From: Calditrichota bacterium
Lineage (GTDB): Bacteria > Calditrichota > Calditrichia > Calditrichales > Calditrichaceae
Reading direction: 5' to 3'
DNA: 64,000 nt
Assembly (NCBI GenBank): GCA_024278755.1
Contig: JAJRSO010000038.1
Span: forward strand, 62,001-126,000
Part shown: positions 1-9,021 of the stretch, piece by piece
Layout of the letters: every line of letters begins with the position of its first letter
How positions within the stretch are numbered: position 1 is the stretch's first letter
The notes under the pieces: model-generated
What the model was told of the DNA's origin: nothing
Database searches by the model: none
What the model saw: the letters and a program-made list of their open reading frames with translations, nothing else
Translations under genes and position numbers: made by a program

Positions 1-181
1 TAGGGATAAACTGCATAACCGTACCAGGCACCGTTTATTTAGAAAATTTAAATACATAACGGAGCATTCCGGTGAATTATCCTGTGTGGGCTGCGGACGT
101 TGCACCAGCTTTTGTCCTGCAAATATCAGCATTATCGATATTATCAATAATTTGATCGAAGAAGTTTCATTAAACAGTTAA
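1..181 (+). CDS. hydB: [NiFe] hydrogenase beta (Fe-S) subunit, C-terminal end
   Basis: Only the last 59 codons are present; the gene starts before the window and ends with TAA at 179-181. The visible part carries one ferredoxin-like [4Fe-4S] motif, CVGCGRCTSFCP, followed by a short tail. This is how the beta (electron-transfer) subunit of group 3b hydrogenases ends. The gamma, delta and alpha subunit genes follow 18 bp later in the order known from the archaeal sulfhydrogenase operon hydBGDA, which supports the call more than the fragment itself. The subunit would pass electrons between the flavin subunit and the hydrogenase core in the cytoplasm. Other Fe-S electron carriers could end in the same motif. 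Confidence 0.8.
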   Translation, partial: RDKLHNRTRHRLFRKFKYITEHSGELSCVGCGRCTSFCPANISIIDIINNLIEEVSLNS

Positions 182-199
182 GCTGACGGGTGGAAACGT

Positions 200-1033
200 A
201 TGGAATTACAAACCAAAGATTTATATAATCCTTCGATGGCAGATATTGTTGCCGTGGAAGAATTAACGGAAACCGAAAAGAGGTTTGAAATACAACTTCC
301 GGGTGATACGGCCTTGAAGCATAAACCCGGACAATTTGTGGAGGTCTCTATTTTCGGGTTTGGCGAAGCGCCTATTTCAATCTGTTCATCGCCAACTAAA
401 AGGAGTACAACCTTTGATTTAACTATTCGAAAAACAGGGCGTTTAACCGATAAAATACACCTGCTTACTGCAGGTAGTAAGGTCGGGATTAGAGGACCGT
501 TCGGCAATGGATTTAATGCTTCTGATTTTGAGGGAAAAGATATCCTGTTTATTGCGGGTGGCATTGGCCTGGCGCCTTTGAAATCGATGATAGATTACAC
601 CATTGACAAACGTGATGATTTTAAACGAATTATTATCGTATATGGCACAAAGAAGCCTTCCGAAATTTTATTCCCTTCGGAGATTAAAAAATGGCAGGAA
701 CGCGATGATGTGGAATTTTATATGACCGTTGATCATGCGGATGCAGACTGGAAGGGAAATGTGGGTGTTATTACCACACTCATTCCGCCACTTAAACTGG
801 ATGAGGAAAATACGGTAGCCGCCGTTGTCGGACCTCCGGTAATGTACAAATTTACAGCAATGGCGCTTAAGGCAAAACGCCTACCCGACAAAAATATTTT
901 TATGTCATTAGAGCGCAGAATGAAATGCGGTGTGGGCAAGTGCGGACACTGCCAGATTAACAACAGCTATGTTTGTCAGGACGGACCGGTTTATAATTAT
1001 CTGCGTGTGAAAGAATTGGAGGAGGCCATATGA
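200..1033 (+). CDS. hydG: [NiFe] hydrogenase gamma subunit, FAD/NAD(P)-binding reductase
   Basis: A 277-residue ferredoxin-NADP reductase-like protein. The N-terminal half (about 10-100) is a flavin-binding barrel with the segments FVEVSIFG and PISICSSP. The middle (about 110-230) is a nucleotide-binding domain opened by FIAGGIGLAPL. The C-terminus has a [2Fe-2S] motif, MKCGVGKCGHCQ, with a fourth cysteine in YVCQDGP. This domain order is that of the gamma subunit of group 3b hydrogenases, which exchanges electrons with NAD(P)H. The gene begins 18 bp after the beta subunit and its stop overlaps the delta start by 4 bp, so translation is probably coupled. Dihydroorotate dehydrogenase electron-transfer subunits (PyrK) share the fold, but the neighbours make the hydrogenase role clear. 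Confidence 0.92.
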   Translation: MELQTKDLYNPSMADIVAVEELTETEKRFEIQLPGDTALKHKPGQFVEVSIFGFGEAPISICSSPTKRSTTFDLTIRKTGRLTDKIHLLTAGSKVGIRGPFGNGFNASDFEGKDILFIAGGIGLAPLKSMIDYTIDKRDDFKRIIIVYGTKKPSEILFPSEIKKWQERDDVEFYMTVDHADADWKGNVGVITTLIPPLKLDEENTVAAVVGPPVMYKFTAMALKAKRLPDKNIFMSLERRMKCGVGKCGHCQINNSYVCQDGPVYNYLRVKELEEAI

Positions 1034-1788
1034 GTAAGCCAAAGGTGGCGTTTTTTGACTTTACGAGCTGTGAAGGATGCCAGTTAAATAAATTAAATTT
1101 TGAAAATGATTTACTTGATATGCTCAAATTAGTGGATATTGTTGAATTTAGAGAAGCCATGGACGACACCGCCGATGAATATGATATCGCATTCATCGAA
1201 GGCAGTATCAGTTCACCAACCTGCGTGGAACGTATCCATGATATTCGCCGGCGAACAAAAATTCTGGTTGCTTTAGGTCAATGTGCTGTTTCGGGTGGAA
1301 TTAATGCTATGAAAAATGATCAGCCCTCGGACTGGGTTCGGGAAGAGGTCTATGGCGATGATAAATACCTGTTTCCGTCTCTCCCGGCTATGCCCGTGCG
1401 CGCGGTGGTTAAAGTGGATTATGAAGTCCGGGGCTGTCCTATGAGCGCGCCGGAGTATTTACATGTGTTAAAATCCCTCGTATTGGGCCGGAAACCGGAA
1501 ATCTTTGATCATGCTGTGTGTGTGGAATGCAAGTTAAAAGAAAATGAATGCGTGTTAGATAAGGGAATGTTTTGTCTTGGTCCCGTTACCCGTGCCGGTT
1601 GTGATGCACTATGTCCGTCTTTTGGGCAATACTGTACCGGATGCCGCGGCCCTGTTTCGAATATAAATAAGAACGGAACAATAGAAATGTTAAAAGCCCA
1701 CGGTTTTTCGGTAACCGAAGCAATGAAGCGTATGAAATTATTCAATACCAATGATATGGAAAAAAGCATAAGCTGGGGGAACAGATGA
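1030..1788 (+). CDS. hydD: [NiFe] hydrogenase small (delta) subunit
   Basis: A 252-residue small subunit of the short group 3 type, with no Tat signal, so it is cytoplasmic. The N-terminus carries the proximal-cluster signature TSCEGCQ (Cys14 and Cys17), followed further on by GQCAVSGG and RGCPMSAPE, which supply the remaining proximal-cluster ligands. The C-terminal part holds a run of cysteines (CVECKLKENECV, CLGP, GCDALCP, YCTGCRGP) fitting two further Fe-S clusters. It would link the Ni-Fe site to the beta and gamma subunits. It overlaps the genes on both sides by 4 bp (ATGA junctions), showing a tightly coupled operon. Confidence 0.93.
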   Translation: MSKPKVAFFDFTSCEGCQLNKLNFENDLLDMLKLVDIVEFREAMDDTADEYDIAFIEGSISSPTCVERIHDIRRRTKILVALGQCAVSGGINAMKNDQPSDWVREEVYGDDKYLFPSLPAMPVRAVVKVDYEVRGCPMSAPEYLHVLKSLVLGRKPEIFDHAVCVECKLKENECVLDKGMFCLGPVTRAGCDALCPSFGQYCTGCRGPVSNINKNGTIEMLKAHGFSVTEAMKRMKLFNTNDMEKSISWGNR

Positions 1789-3089
1789 GCCGAGACCTTT
1801 CGATTAATGTACATCATATTACCCGGGTCGAGGGCCATGGTAATATTGTAGTGGATATGAAAAACGGGGTGCTGAATAAAGCACAACTGGATATTGTTGA
1901 ACCGCCGCGTTTTTTTGAAGCGATGATGAAAGGACGTAGTTATCACGAGGCGGCGATCATCACATCGCGGATTTGCGGAATTTGTTCTCTGGGGCATCAG
2001 ATAGCATCGTTAAAAGCAACCGAAGCGGCTTTGGGGTTGGAAATTTCGGAACAGACAAAAAAACTGCGAAAAATATTGGTGCATGGCGCTACTTTTCAGA
2101 GTAATGTTTTGCATGCCTTGTTTCTTGCAGCGCCCGATTTCTTAAATGTTGGTTCCGTTTTTCCTCTCGTGGAAACGCATAAAGAAGTTGTATTGGCCGC
2201 CCTGCGTCTTAAACGGCTGGCCAATGATATCGGAGATATTATCAGCGGGCGCGCGGTTCATCCAATTACCCTGGTTCCCGGTGGATTTACCCGCATTCCT
2301 ACAGAAGATGAATTGTTTGATTTAAAGATGAAATTAGTCGAACAGGGATTACCGGATGTTAATTTTGCCGCGGATGTTTTAAAAAGTCTTGCCGGCGAAA
2401 TTCCTGTTTTTGAACGTGAAACCGAATATATAAGCGCCCATAGTGAAGATGAATACGCTTTGTACGACGGCGATATTGTTACATCCGATACGGGAATTCA
2501 CCCCGTGGAAGAGTATCTGAACATTACAAATGAATTTATCGTCCCCCATTCTTCCAGCAAACATGCAAAATTCAGCCGAAGTTCATATCTGGTAGGCGCT
2601 TTAGCCCGATTCAATAACAATCATGCTTTATTGCATCCGCCCGCAAAAAAGGTAGCGACTGCGCTCGGTTTAGAAGCACCGAATTATAATCCGTATATGA
2701 ATACGGTTGCTCAGATGGTAGAGGTTGTGCATTGTATTGTGGATTCCATTGACTTGATTGATCAATTATTAGAAGACGGATTGAAAAAAGAAAAACCAAA
2801 TCAACAACCAACCCGCTATGGCCGGGGAATTGCTTTAACAGAAGTGCCGCGCGGTATTTTATTTCATGACTATACATACAATCGTCAGGGAATAATCGAA
2901 AAAGCAAATTGTATTATTCCAACCGGGCAAAACCTGGCAAATATTGATAATGATATGAGAAAACTGGTGCCCGAAATTATTGATGAGGGCAAAGAAGCCA
3001 TAACAAAGAAGCTGGAAATGCTGGTTAGGGCGTATGATCCCTGTATATCCTGCTCGGTACATATGTTAGATGTGGAATTCATTGAATAA
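1785..3089 (+). CDS. hydA: [NiFe] hydrogenase large (alpha) subunit, catalytic
   Basis: A 434-residue catalytic subunit. Both Ni-Fe ligand pairs are intact: RICGIC near the N-terminus (Cys64, Cys67) and DPCISCSVH at the C-terminus (Cys420, Cys423, His426). The residues after His426 (MLDVEFIE) form the short tail that a maturation endopeptidase removes after nickel insertion, and such a protease is encoded next. The length and the combination with FAD, Fe-S and short small subunits match group 3b, enzymes that reversibly couple H2 to NAD(P) and in some organisms reduce sulfur. Whether this one reduces sulfur cannot be read from sequence. Its TAA shares a base with the protease ATG. Confidence 0.95.
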   Translation: MSRDLSINVHHITRVEGHGNIVVDMKNGVLNKAQLDIVEPPRFFEAMMKGRSYHEAAIITSRICGICSLGHQIASLKATEAALGLEISEQTKKLRKILVHGATFQSNVLHALFLAAPDFLNVGSVFPLVETHKEVVLAALRLKRLANDIGDIISGRAVHPITLVPGGFTRIPTEDELFDLKMKLVEQGLPDVNFAADVLKSLAGEIPVFERETEYISAHSEDEYALYDGDIVTSDTGIHPVEEYLNITNEFIVPHSSSKHAKFSRSSYLVGALARFNNNHALLHPPAKKVATALGLEAPNYNPYMNTVAQMVEVVHCIVDSIDLIDQLLEDGLKKEKPNQQPTRYGRGIALTEVPRGILFHDYTYNRQGIIEKANCIIPTGQNLANIDNDMRKLVPEIIDEGKEAITKKLEMLVRAYDPCISCSVHMLDVEFIE

Positions 3090-3562
3090 TGATTCATGTA
3101 ATTAGTCTGGGAAATGATTTCTGTGGAGATGACGGCATCGGTCCCCGTGTGGTTGAACGGTTAACGAAACAAAAACTTCCCATCCCAATAAAGTTCATAA
3201 ATGCGGGGGAAGATGCTTTTATTTTGCTGGAATATTTAGTACAATCAAATCCTGTGTTCTTGGTTGATTGTGCGCGCATGGGGTTAATGCCGGGATCCGT
3301 TCGCCGTTTTAATGCCGAAGAAGTGCTGATGCAATCGCCTAAACAGTTGGTGTCGTTACATGGATTCAGTTTCGCAGAGATATTTAATCTGGCAAAAAGC
3401 GTTGGAAAACCGGCTCCCTGCACTATTTTTGGTGTAGAGCCAAAAGACATGCAGAGGGGGGCTGCTCTTTCGGAAGTGGTGGAAAAGAGTATTCCCAAGG
3501 CAGTCAATATGATAATAGAGGAGATAAAGCGTTATGCAGACAGCAAAAATACTCATCATTGA
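3089..3562 (+). CDS. hydrogenase maturation protease (HycI/HyaD family)
   Basis: A 157-residue nickel-dependent endopeptidase. The N-terminal signature LGNDFCGDDGIGP holds the acidic nickel ligand (Asp15). LVDCARMG supplies a second acidic ligand and SLHGFSF the histidine, matching the Glu/Asp/His triad known from E. coli HybD. The family removes the C-terminal peptide of the large subunit once nickel is inserted. The gene starts within the large-subunit stop codon, so the natural substrate is the hydrogenase encoded just upstream. The last 29 bp overlap the next gene in another frame. Confidence 0.93.
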   Translation: MIHVISLGNDFCGDDGIGPRVVERLTKQKLPIPIKFINAGEDAFILLEYLVQSNPVFLVDCARMGLMPGSVRRFNAEEVLMQSPKQLVSLHGFSFAEIFNLAKSVGKPAPCTIFGVEPKDMQRGAALSEVVEKSIPKAVNMIIEEIKRYADSKNTHH

Positions 3563-3923
3563 CGATGATATTGACTTAGTGGAAGTAATGCGTATCACTT
3601 TGGAATCGGCCGGCTTTGAAGTGGTGGATGCCCAGGAAGGGAGCAAAGGTCTGGAAAAGGTAACGAATGAACATCCTGACCTGGTTATTCTGGATGTGAT
3701 GATGGGAACACAGGACGAAGGGTTTCATGTGGCCTATCAGTTACGCAGTAATCCGCAAACAGCCGATATCCCTGTGCTGATGATTACCGCCGTGGGACAG
3801 GAAACGGGTTTTGTGTTTGATAAAGATAAAGATCTGGATTATTTACCCGTTCAGGAGTTTATAGCAAAACCAATCGATCCCGATTTGTTAATTGAAACGG
3901 TGAAGAAGAATCTCGGATTTTAG
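3534..3923 (+). CDS. stand-alone receiver-domain response regulator
   Basis: A 129-residue protein made only of a receiver (CheY-like) domain. The acidic pocket IIDDDID lies at residues 8-14, the phosphoacceptor is Asp54 in VILDVMMG, and the conserved lysine is in FIAKPID near residue 111. There is no DNA-binding output domain, so it must act through protein contacts or a phosphorelay. An insertion of charged residues (DKDKDLD) sits before the last helix. The start is set by an AGAGGAG ribosome site ending about 8 bases upstream of the ATG, although this places the first 29 bp inside the hydrogenase protease gene. The overlap implies cotranscription with the hydrogenase. A histidine kinase follows 178 bp downstream. 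Confidence 0.9.
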   Translation: MQTAKILIIDDDIDLVEVMRITLESAGFEVVDAQEGSKGLEKVTNEHPDLVILDVMMGTQDEGFHVAYQLRSNPQTADIPVLMITAVGQETGFVFDKDKDLDYLPVQEFIAKPIDPDLLIETVKKNLGF

Positions 3924-4101
3924 ATATTTTTTTAAATTTGAGTTCAGTTTTAAACGAATATTTTGTAATTTGAATGACGATCTATATTATATCGAATAGT
4001 TTTCAAAGTAACGGCAAAACTATATGGAATGAAAACACAAACCGTATCAGTATAAAAGCAATTCGGGTGCGGGACTATGAGAACTTATTTAAAAGATCCT
4101 C

Positions 4102-5478
4102 ATGCGTATGATAAAACCGGATATGAATTTGAAAGTTTCAATTCCATTTGAAGAACGCTTTCCTTTTTTAAACACCGATATCTTACAAGCCAGGATACTA
4201 TGGTCAATTCGCCTGCGCTGGTTTGCTATTTGCGGATACCTGTTGGTAACAACCGCCGTTTTTTATTTTACCGATATAAATATTAATTACAAGGCCATCT
4301 GGTATTTGCTGGGCGGTTTAAGCGCCGTAAATTTGTTATATTATGTGGTTCAGAAAATATGGAAAGATTATTCTTTTAGGGCTGAACTTTTTATGCTCCA
4401 TGTGCATATTGTATTCGATCTTCTGTTTCTTGTAGTTGTCTTGCATGTATCGGGCGGGATAGAAAATCCGGCCTTTTTGTTTTTCATTTTTCACGCTGTT
4501 CTAAGCAGCATTCTGTTCAGCCGACTTTCCGCTTTCATTTACAGCCTTTTTATTATATTTTTATTTTCCACTTTAGTACTGTTAGAATCAAATTTTCTGA
4601 TTCCGCATTATTTGCTTTTTGATCCCCATATATATAGTAATCACTTTTTTGTGTTACTAACCATTGCCGTGTTTGGAATTACCATTTTTTCCACAACTTA
4701 TATTTGTACCGGATTTATGAAAATATACCGGAACAGTAAACGCATTATAGACCGGCAGAATCGTCGTTTAATTGAAGCGGATAGACAAAAAACCAGTTTC
4801 TTCCAATTTGCTTCTCATGAACTTAAATCTCCGGTGATAGCGGTTAAATCAACTATTGACGTAATTTTAAAAGGGTATTCGGGAGCGATAGATCTAAGAA
4901 CGGTTACGCTTTTACAAAAAGCCGGCAAACGTGCGGAACAGATGCTGGATATGATAACGGAACTTTTGGAATTAACGCATATTCGAAGTGAAGCAGTAAA
5001 GGAAGATACGGAAAATATCAATATGCATATGCTTATTTCTGAAAATGTTCATCAGGAGTCCGAAGTGGCAGAGCAAAAAGGACAAACATTTGAATTGAAT
5101 TTACAAGCCGAAAATCCGATTATTCAAACGGATCGTAGTGATATGGAAAAAATATTGGGAAATTTAATTGGAAACGCCATACGCTATGGCAAAAAAGAAG
5201 GCTGGATTCGTTTACATACGTATAATAAAAATAATAAACTTTACATTGCGGTTGAAGATAACGGAATTGGAATTGATTCGAATGAGTTGAAAAATATTTT
5301 TAAGGAATTTTATCGTTCCCCAAAGGCAAAAAAAATAGTATATTTTGGCACAGGGTTGGGATTGAGTCTGGTTAAACAGCTCATTGAAAAACATCACGGG
5401 AATATTCGTGTTAAATCGGAAGAGGGAAAAGGATCTTCTTTTGAGATGGTATTCCCGCAAAATGGGAGTAAAAAATGA
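4102..5478 (+). CDS. membrane histidine kinase
   Basis: A 458-residue sensor kinase. Residues 30-215 form about six transmembrane helices with very short loops and no periplasmic domain, so the signal is likely sensed in or at the membrane. The kinase core follows: an H-box with His239 in FASHELKSP, an N-box (NLIGNAIRYG), a G1 box (VEDNGIGID) and a G2 box (GTGLGLSLV). The gene lies after the hydrogenase operon and its receiver-only regulator, which is the obvious candidate partner. It overlaps the ACT gene by 4 bp (ATGA). The 178 bp before it may hold its own promoter. The signal is unknown; redox or H2-linked control is only a guess from context. Confidence 0.88.
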   Translation: MRMIKPDMNLKVSIPFEERFPFLNTDILQARILWSIRLRWFAICGYLLVTTAVFYFTDININYKAIWYLLGGLSAVNLLYYVVQKIWKDYSFRAELFMLHVHIVFDLLFLVVVLHVSGGIENPAFLFFIFHAVLSSILFSRLSAFIYSLFIIFLFSTLVLLESNFLIPHYLLFDPHIYSNHFFVLLTIAVFGITIFSTTYICTGFMKIYRNSKRIIDRQNRRLIEADRQKTSFFQFASHELKSPVIAVKSTIDVILKGYSGAIDLRTVTLLQKAGKRAEQMLDMITELLELTHIRSEAVKEDTENINMHMLISENVHQESEVAEQKGQTFELNLQAENPIIQTDRSDMEKILGNLIGNAIRYGKKEGWIRLHTYNKNNKLYIAVEDNGIGIDSNELKNIFKEFYRSPKAKKIVYFGTGLGLSLVKQLIEKHHGNIRVKSEEGKGSSFEMVFPQNGSKK

Positions 5479-5936
5479 AGATTGGCGGCATCATTGAGCA
5501 GCGCCAGCTTGCTTTATATACAATTGCATCCATAAAAGACAAACCGGGTTCGGCAGCGGATGTATTGCACGTTTTTGCAGAAGAAAATATAAATCTGGCC
5601 TATATAACGGAGGCCTCTAATAAAGAGGGCAACGCCGTCCTGTCCTTTTGTGTGGATTGTGACGACAAGTGCAAAATAGATGCCGTTATAAAAAATAAAA
5701 CTAAGGTAAGCAGCGTGAATATTCAAAAGGTAGAAAATGTAGGATTAATCGGTGTTTACGGTCCGCATTTTCGAGAAAAGCCGGCCATTGCAGTAAAGTT
5801 GTTTAGTGTGTTAGGAAAAGCAGAGATTAATATTTTGGGGATTTCAAGCAGTATTTCCACCATCTCCTGTATTGTGGATATTCAGGAGCTGGATAGAGCG
5901 CGGGAAGCGCTTTTGGATTATTTTGAACTTCCTTAA
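5475..5936 (+). CDS. tandem ACT-domain protein
   Basis: A 153-residue cytoplasmic protein with two ACT domains. The first (about 10-80) has the ligand-loop pattern DKPGSAADVLHVFAEENIN. The second (about 88-150) contains GLIGVYGPHFREKPAIA and is close to the C-terminal regulatory half of aspartate kinases. No catalytic domain is attached. ACT domains usually bind amino acids or other small ligands and control a partner. The start overlaps the kinase stop by 4 bp, so the two are coupled, which suggests the ACT protein modulates the signalling proteins or hydrogenase rather than amino-acid synthesis. That role is inference. It ends 8 bp from the convergent chemoreceptor gene. Confidence 0.8.
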   Translation: MKIGGIIEQRQLALYTIASIKDKPGSAADVLHVFAEENINLAYITEASNKEGNAVLSFCVDCDDKCKIDAVIKNKTKVSSVNIQKVENVGLIGVYGPHFREKPAIAVKLFSVLGKAEINILGISSSISTISCIVDIQELDRAREALLDYFELP

Positions 5937-5944
5937 TCCGGGTA

Positions 5945-7597
5945 TTAAATCTTAAATTTTTCTACCAGTGTATTTAGTTTTTCCGCTAATATATTGAGCG
6001 TATGTGAATTTTTAGTTATCTGTGTACTTCCGGTCTCAATTTCTCTCGAAACATTATTAACCTGTTTAATTTCATTTGTAATTTCTCCTGAAACGGCTGA
6101 GCTTTGGGCGATGCTCTCGTTAACATCCTGAATTCCATTGGATGCCTGGGCAATATTTGTGGCGATATTTCGTGTGGCCGAAGACTGATTATCAACAGAG
6201 TCGGCTGTAGCTGTAACAATGGTTTCTATTTTATTAATAACTTCCGATATTTTGTCGATCGCTTTAACAGTGCTTTCGGTTGCATTTTGTATGTCATTCA
6301 CCTGGAATGTTATTCCTTCCGTCGCCTCCGATGTTTGCCGGGCCAGTTCCTTTATTTCATTAGCTACAACTGCAAATCCTTTACCCGCCTCTCCGGCTCT
6401 GGCAGCTTCGATTGTGGCGTTTAAAGCCAATAGTTTGGTCTGCTCCGAAATATCCGTAATGGTTTGTGTTACTTCTCCGATTTTCTGGGCAGAATCACCC
6501 AGTTCTGCTATTGTTCTGGAAGCTTCTCTCGCTTGTTCCACCGCCTTACCCGCTATCGCTCGTGAATCCGATGTGTTGCGACCAATATCGTCAATGGTAT
6601 TTATCATTTGATCCGATGCTTTCGATACAAACTGAATATTAGAAGTCGCTTCTTCCATTGCGGCGGCAACTGAATTCATATTCGTGGACATCTCCTCTGC
6701 TGCTGCTGCGGTCATATTAGACTTTTCAGCCATTTTTTGCGCACCATTTTTCATCTGTTTAGATAAGGATTCTGTTTCCGCTGAAGAGTCCTGTATTTCC
6801 GCCGAAACGGTTTTAACAAGCCGTATTATTCCGGAGAATTGTTTTACAAGATTACCCATTGATTGCATCAGAAGTCCGATTTCATTACGGGCTTTTGATT
6901 TAAAATGCACTGTAAGGTCTCCGCTGGCCATGGTGTCTGCTGCCTGTACGAAAGTATTAATTGATAGGGTTATTTTTTTTATAATAAAGAGAAGACTTCC
7001 AATAGTTAATAAAACGGTTAAGAAAGAAACGATAATCAAAACAGTTCGGTTCGTCTTGTAAATATCAACGGCGTCTTCGTAATTTGCCTGAGAAATAGCC
7101 TGTGCTTCGGAAGCCTCGGTCTGAATCCGAGTAGTTGTTTCTTGTGCTAATTTTTGAATCTTAGATACAAATATTTCGCTTGACGTATACGAATCTCCTG
7201 CTTCGATGAGAGAAAAACCTTCGATAATCGGCGATTTTAATTTTTTAATTCCTTGTTTTATTACCCGGGCTCCGGTAAGAATGGTTTCTGATTTTAACAG
7301 TTCTGATAAAGATTCGATTGCTTCCAGGCGGCGTTTGATTTCTGCAATCCGCACTCCCGGTTCATTTCCCATCATCACATTTATAATGGATTCATTATAT
7401 TTACTGGTGACAAAATCAAAGTTTTCCGAAATAAGGAGAAGTGTTCCCACTTCTTTTGTCTTCGTATTATAAGTTTCAAGAGAATTTTTAAGTGCGCTTA
7501 AATTGATCAGAGCCAGAACAACAATTAAAACTACCGCGCCACTAATCAGGCCTCCAATTCCGAGCAACATTGATTTTATACTCATTTCAATATCCAA
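5945..7597 (-). CDS. methyl-accepting chemotaxis protein
   Basis: A 550-residue chemoreceptor. TM1 lies at about 8-31 and TM2 at about 185-206. The roughly 150-residue periplasmic part between them is predicted helical, like a four-helix-bundle sensor, and has no Cache fold. A HAMP domain (about 207-260) and a long helical signalling domain follow. The highly conserved hairpin tip [11 protein letters not shown] is at 397-407, where CheA and CheW bind. There is no CheR-tethering pentapeptide at the C-terminus. It is transcribed after a free Cache-domain protein (7661-8137), from which a hairpin separates it. The receptor may read ligand through that protein, a proposal based on neighbourhood alone. 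Confidence 0.93.
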   Translation of the reverse strand: MDIEMSIKSMLLGIGGLISGAVVLIVVLALINLSALKNSLETYNTKTKEVGTLLLISENFDFVTSKYNESIINVMMGNEPGVRIAEIKRRLEAIESLSELLKSETILTGARVIKQGIKKLKSPIIEGFSLIEAGDSYTSSEIFVSKIQKLAQETTTRIQTEASEAQAISQANYEDAVDIYKTNRTVLIIVSFLTVLLTIGSLLFIIKKITLSINTFVQAADTMASGDLTVHFKSKARNEIGLLMQSMGNLVKQFSGIIRLVKTVSAEIQDSSAETESLSKQMKNGAQKMAEKSNMTAAAAEEMSTNMNSVAAAMEEATSNIQFVSKASDQMINTIDDIGRNTSDSRAIAGKAVEQAREASRTIAELGDSAQKIGEVTQTITDISEQTKLLALNATIEAARAGEAGKGFAVVANEIKELARQTSEATEGITFQVNDIQNATESTVKAIDKISEVINKIETIVTATADSVDNQSSATRNIATNIAQASNGIQDVNESIAQSSAVSGEITNEIKQVNNVSREIETGSTQITKNSHTLNILAEKLNTLVEKFKI

Positions 7598-7619
7598 AAA
7601 TAATTAAAATTGATAAAAT

Positions 7620-7651
7620 AACTCTCTCTGAACCAGGGAACAGAGAGAGTT
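7620..7651 (-). terminator. hairpin terminator after the Cache gene
   Basis: An 11-bp stem (AACTCTCTCTG pairing with CAGAGAGAGTT) with a 10-base loop. On the minus strand it is followed by ATTTTATCAATTTTA. It lies 10 bp after the Cache gene stop and 23 bp before the chemoreceptor start, so it could cap most Cache transcripts while letting some read through. Confidence 0.7.
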
Positions 7652-7660
7652 ATAAAACGA

Positions 7661-8137
7661 TTATTTATACATTCCCGCACAAACGATGTATTTATTCCCG
7701 TCAGACCCTTTAACAAGTTTCAGATAAGTCGTTTTTGCATGAATCCCTTTTTCGCCGGGTTTCTGATAGGAATAGTCCACCCATCCCGTACCGTTTTTCA
7801 GGCCGGTATTCACAATATCATCCCTAAATTTTTTCCCTTTGACATCCGGTTTGCCTTTGTAGCTCTTACCGACCAAAACTTTTTTTGGATGCGCGACAAT
7901 TTTTACATTCTTGTCATAAACAAAAACATAAAGCGCAGGATTTTCTTTGTTTTTATAAGGGTGTTCAGCTTTAATTATTTTTGCAAAAGTGCCGGGAGCA
8001 TCTTTTGTAATTTCCTGAGATACCTTTTCAACTAGGTTTACTACCATTTTTTTTGTAACCGGAGTTCCGGCAATTGCCGCAAATGTATACATAAAAAGAA
8101 AACCGGTAATAATAAAGAAAACAAACAGTTTTTTCAT
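7661..8137 (-). CDS. periplasmic single-Cache-domain protein
   Basis: A 158-residue exported protein. Residues 1-25 are a signal peptide (KKLFVFFIITGFLFMYTF then AAIAG). The rest matches a single Cache domain of the kind fused to chemoreceptors and kinases: YVFVYDKNVKIVAHP, a KxLVGKSYKGKPDVKG strand-loop, and GTGWVDYSYQKPGEKG. No transmembrane or signalling domain follows, so it is a soluble sensor or ligand-binding protein. The ATG at 8137 is preferred over the TTG two codons earlier, because an AAAGGAG ribosome site ends six bases before that ATG. The chemoreceptor gene follows in the same direction. The ligand is unknown. Confidence 0.82.
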   Translation of the reverse strand: MKKLFVFFIITGFLFMYTFAAIAGTPVTKKMVVNLVEKVSQEITKDAPGTFAKIIKAEHPYKNKENPALYVFVYDKNVKIVAHPKKVLVGKSYKGKPDVKGKKFRDDIVNTGLKNGTGWVDYSYQKPGEKGIHAKTTYLKLVKGSDGNKYIVCAGMYK

Positions 8138-8255
8138 AAACAACTCCTTTAAATTGGTTAAACTGTTATTACAATAATAGCAATGGCCAATATTCGGATG
8201 AGTATTCGTAAACTTGAGAAAGGAGTGTTTTCTGTTTGGAAAAAGTATTAAAATA

Positions 8256-8975
8256 TCAGATTCCGAAAAATCTTATGGCAAATCCGGATAGAGCAATAAT
8301 AAAGCCGGCAAGGGCATGCATATAGCGTTCCCAAAATTCCGTTTTAATTTTCATAACGCCATTGGTTAAAATAAAAACCATACCCATCATTGTTGCAATG
8401 GTAACGGCGCCAAAACCAACGGCTACCCAGGCTGTGTCCAACCAGTTTCCTTTGGCCGCAGGATACATCAATAGGGGAATAAGCGGTTCACAGGGACCCA
8501 GCACAAAAATCACAAATAGCGCCCATGGGGTAATGGATTTTCCATTTCCGTGAACATGGGCGTGGCCGCCGAGATGGTGGTGTTTGTGCTGATGCGAAGC
8601 GGAGTGCTCCTGGCTGTTTCCGTCTTCGTGCTGGTGCGCATGCTCATGTTTAACGGAACGTAATCCGAGCCGGAGTCCCCAGACACCGTATGCCAGTCCA
8701 AATGCGATTAGCATCCAGCTGGCGATATCGCCGCGCCAGCCTTCTATGATTTCCATTTTATGAAGCGCAATGCCAAATGCAATTCCTACGGCGCCAAGAA
8801 CAACCGAACCGAATACATGGCCCACACCGCATAAAAAAGTGATAAACAAAGTCTTTTTTATTTTCCAGCTGCGCGCTTTGGCCATCAAAATAAAAGGCAA
8901 GTAATGGTCCGGCCCGACAATCGTATGAATAAAACCGATGCTCAATGCGCTTAAAAATAGGATATTTGCTTCCAT
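8256..8975 (-). CDS. UreH/TauE-like membrane transporter, probable nickel role
   Basis: A 239-residue integral membrane protein with about six helices. The first helix carries IHTIVGPDHYLPF, which resembles the HX4DH metal-binding signature of nickel/cobalt permeases. The central cytoplasmic or periplasmic loop (about 110-146) is exceptionally rich in histidine (for example HEHAHQHEDG, HQHKHHHLGGHAHVHG), typical of metal handling. It resembles the UreH/sulfite-exporter-like group, some of whose members accompany nickel enzymes. Being the last gene of the hyp operon, 46 bp after hypE, it most likely supplies nickel to the hydrogenase. The substrate is inferred from context and the His-rich loop. 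Confidence 0.8.
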   Translation of the reverse strand: MEANILFLSALSIGFIHTIVGPDHYLPFILMAKARSWKIKKTLFITFLCGVGHVFGSVVLGAVGIAFGIALHKMEIIEGWRGDIASWMLIAFGLAYGVWGLRLGLRSVKHEHAHQHEDGNSQEHSASHQHKHHHLGGHAHVHGNGKSITPWALFVIFVLGPCEPLIPLLMYPAAKGNWLDTAWVAVGFGAVTIATMMGMVFILTNGVMKIKTEFWERYMHALAGFIIALSGFAIRFFGI

Positions 8976-9021
8976 TATTCCTCTTATTTATTCATTAAAC
9001 AGATTCGTGCATTTGGCCGTT

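Noticed and set aside
5320-5360. TGGCAC-like sequence near 5345 considered as a sigma-54 promoter
   Set aside because: It lies inside the histidine kinase coding region, has no TTG at the -12 spacing, and no gene start follows.
6104-6611. Overlapping open frames on the plus strand within the chemoreceptor gene
   Set aside because: The chemoreceptor on the minus strand has full domain structure. The plus-strand frames have no family features or ribosome sites.
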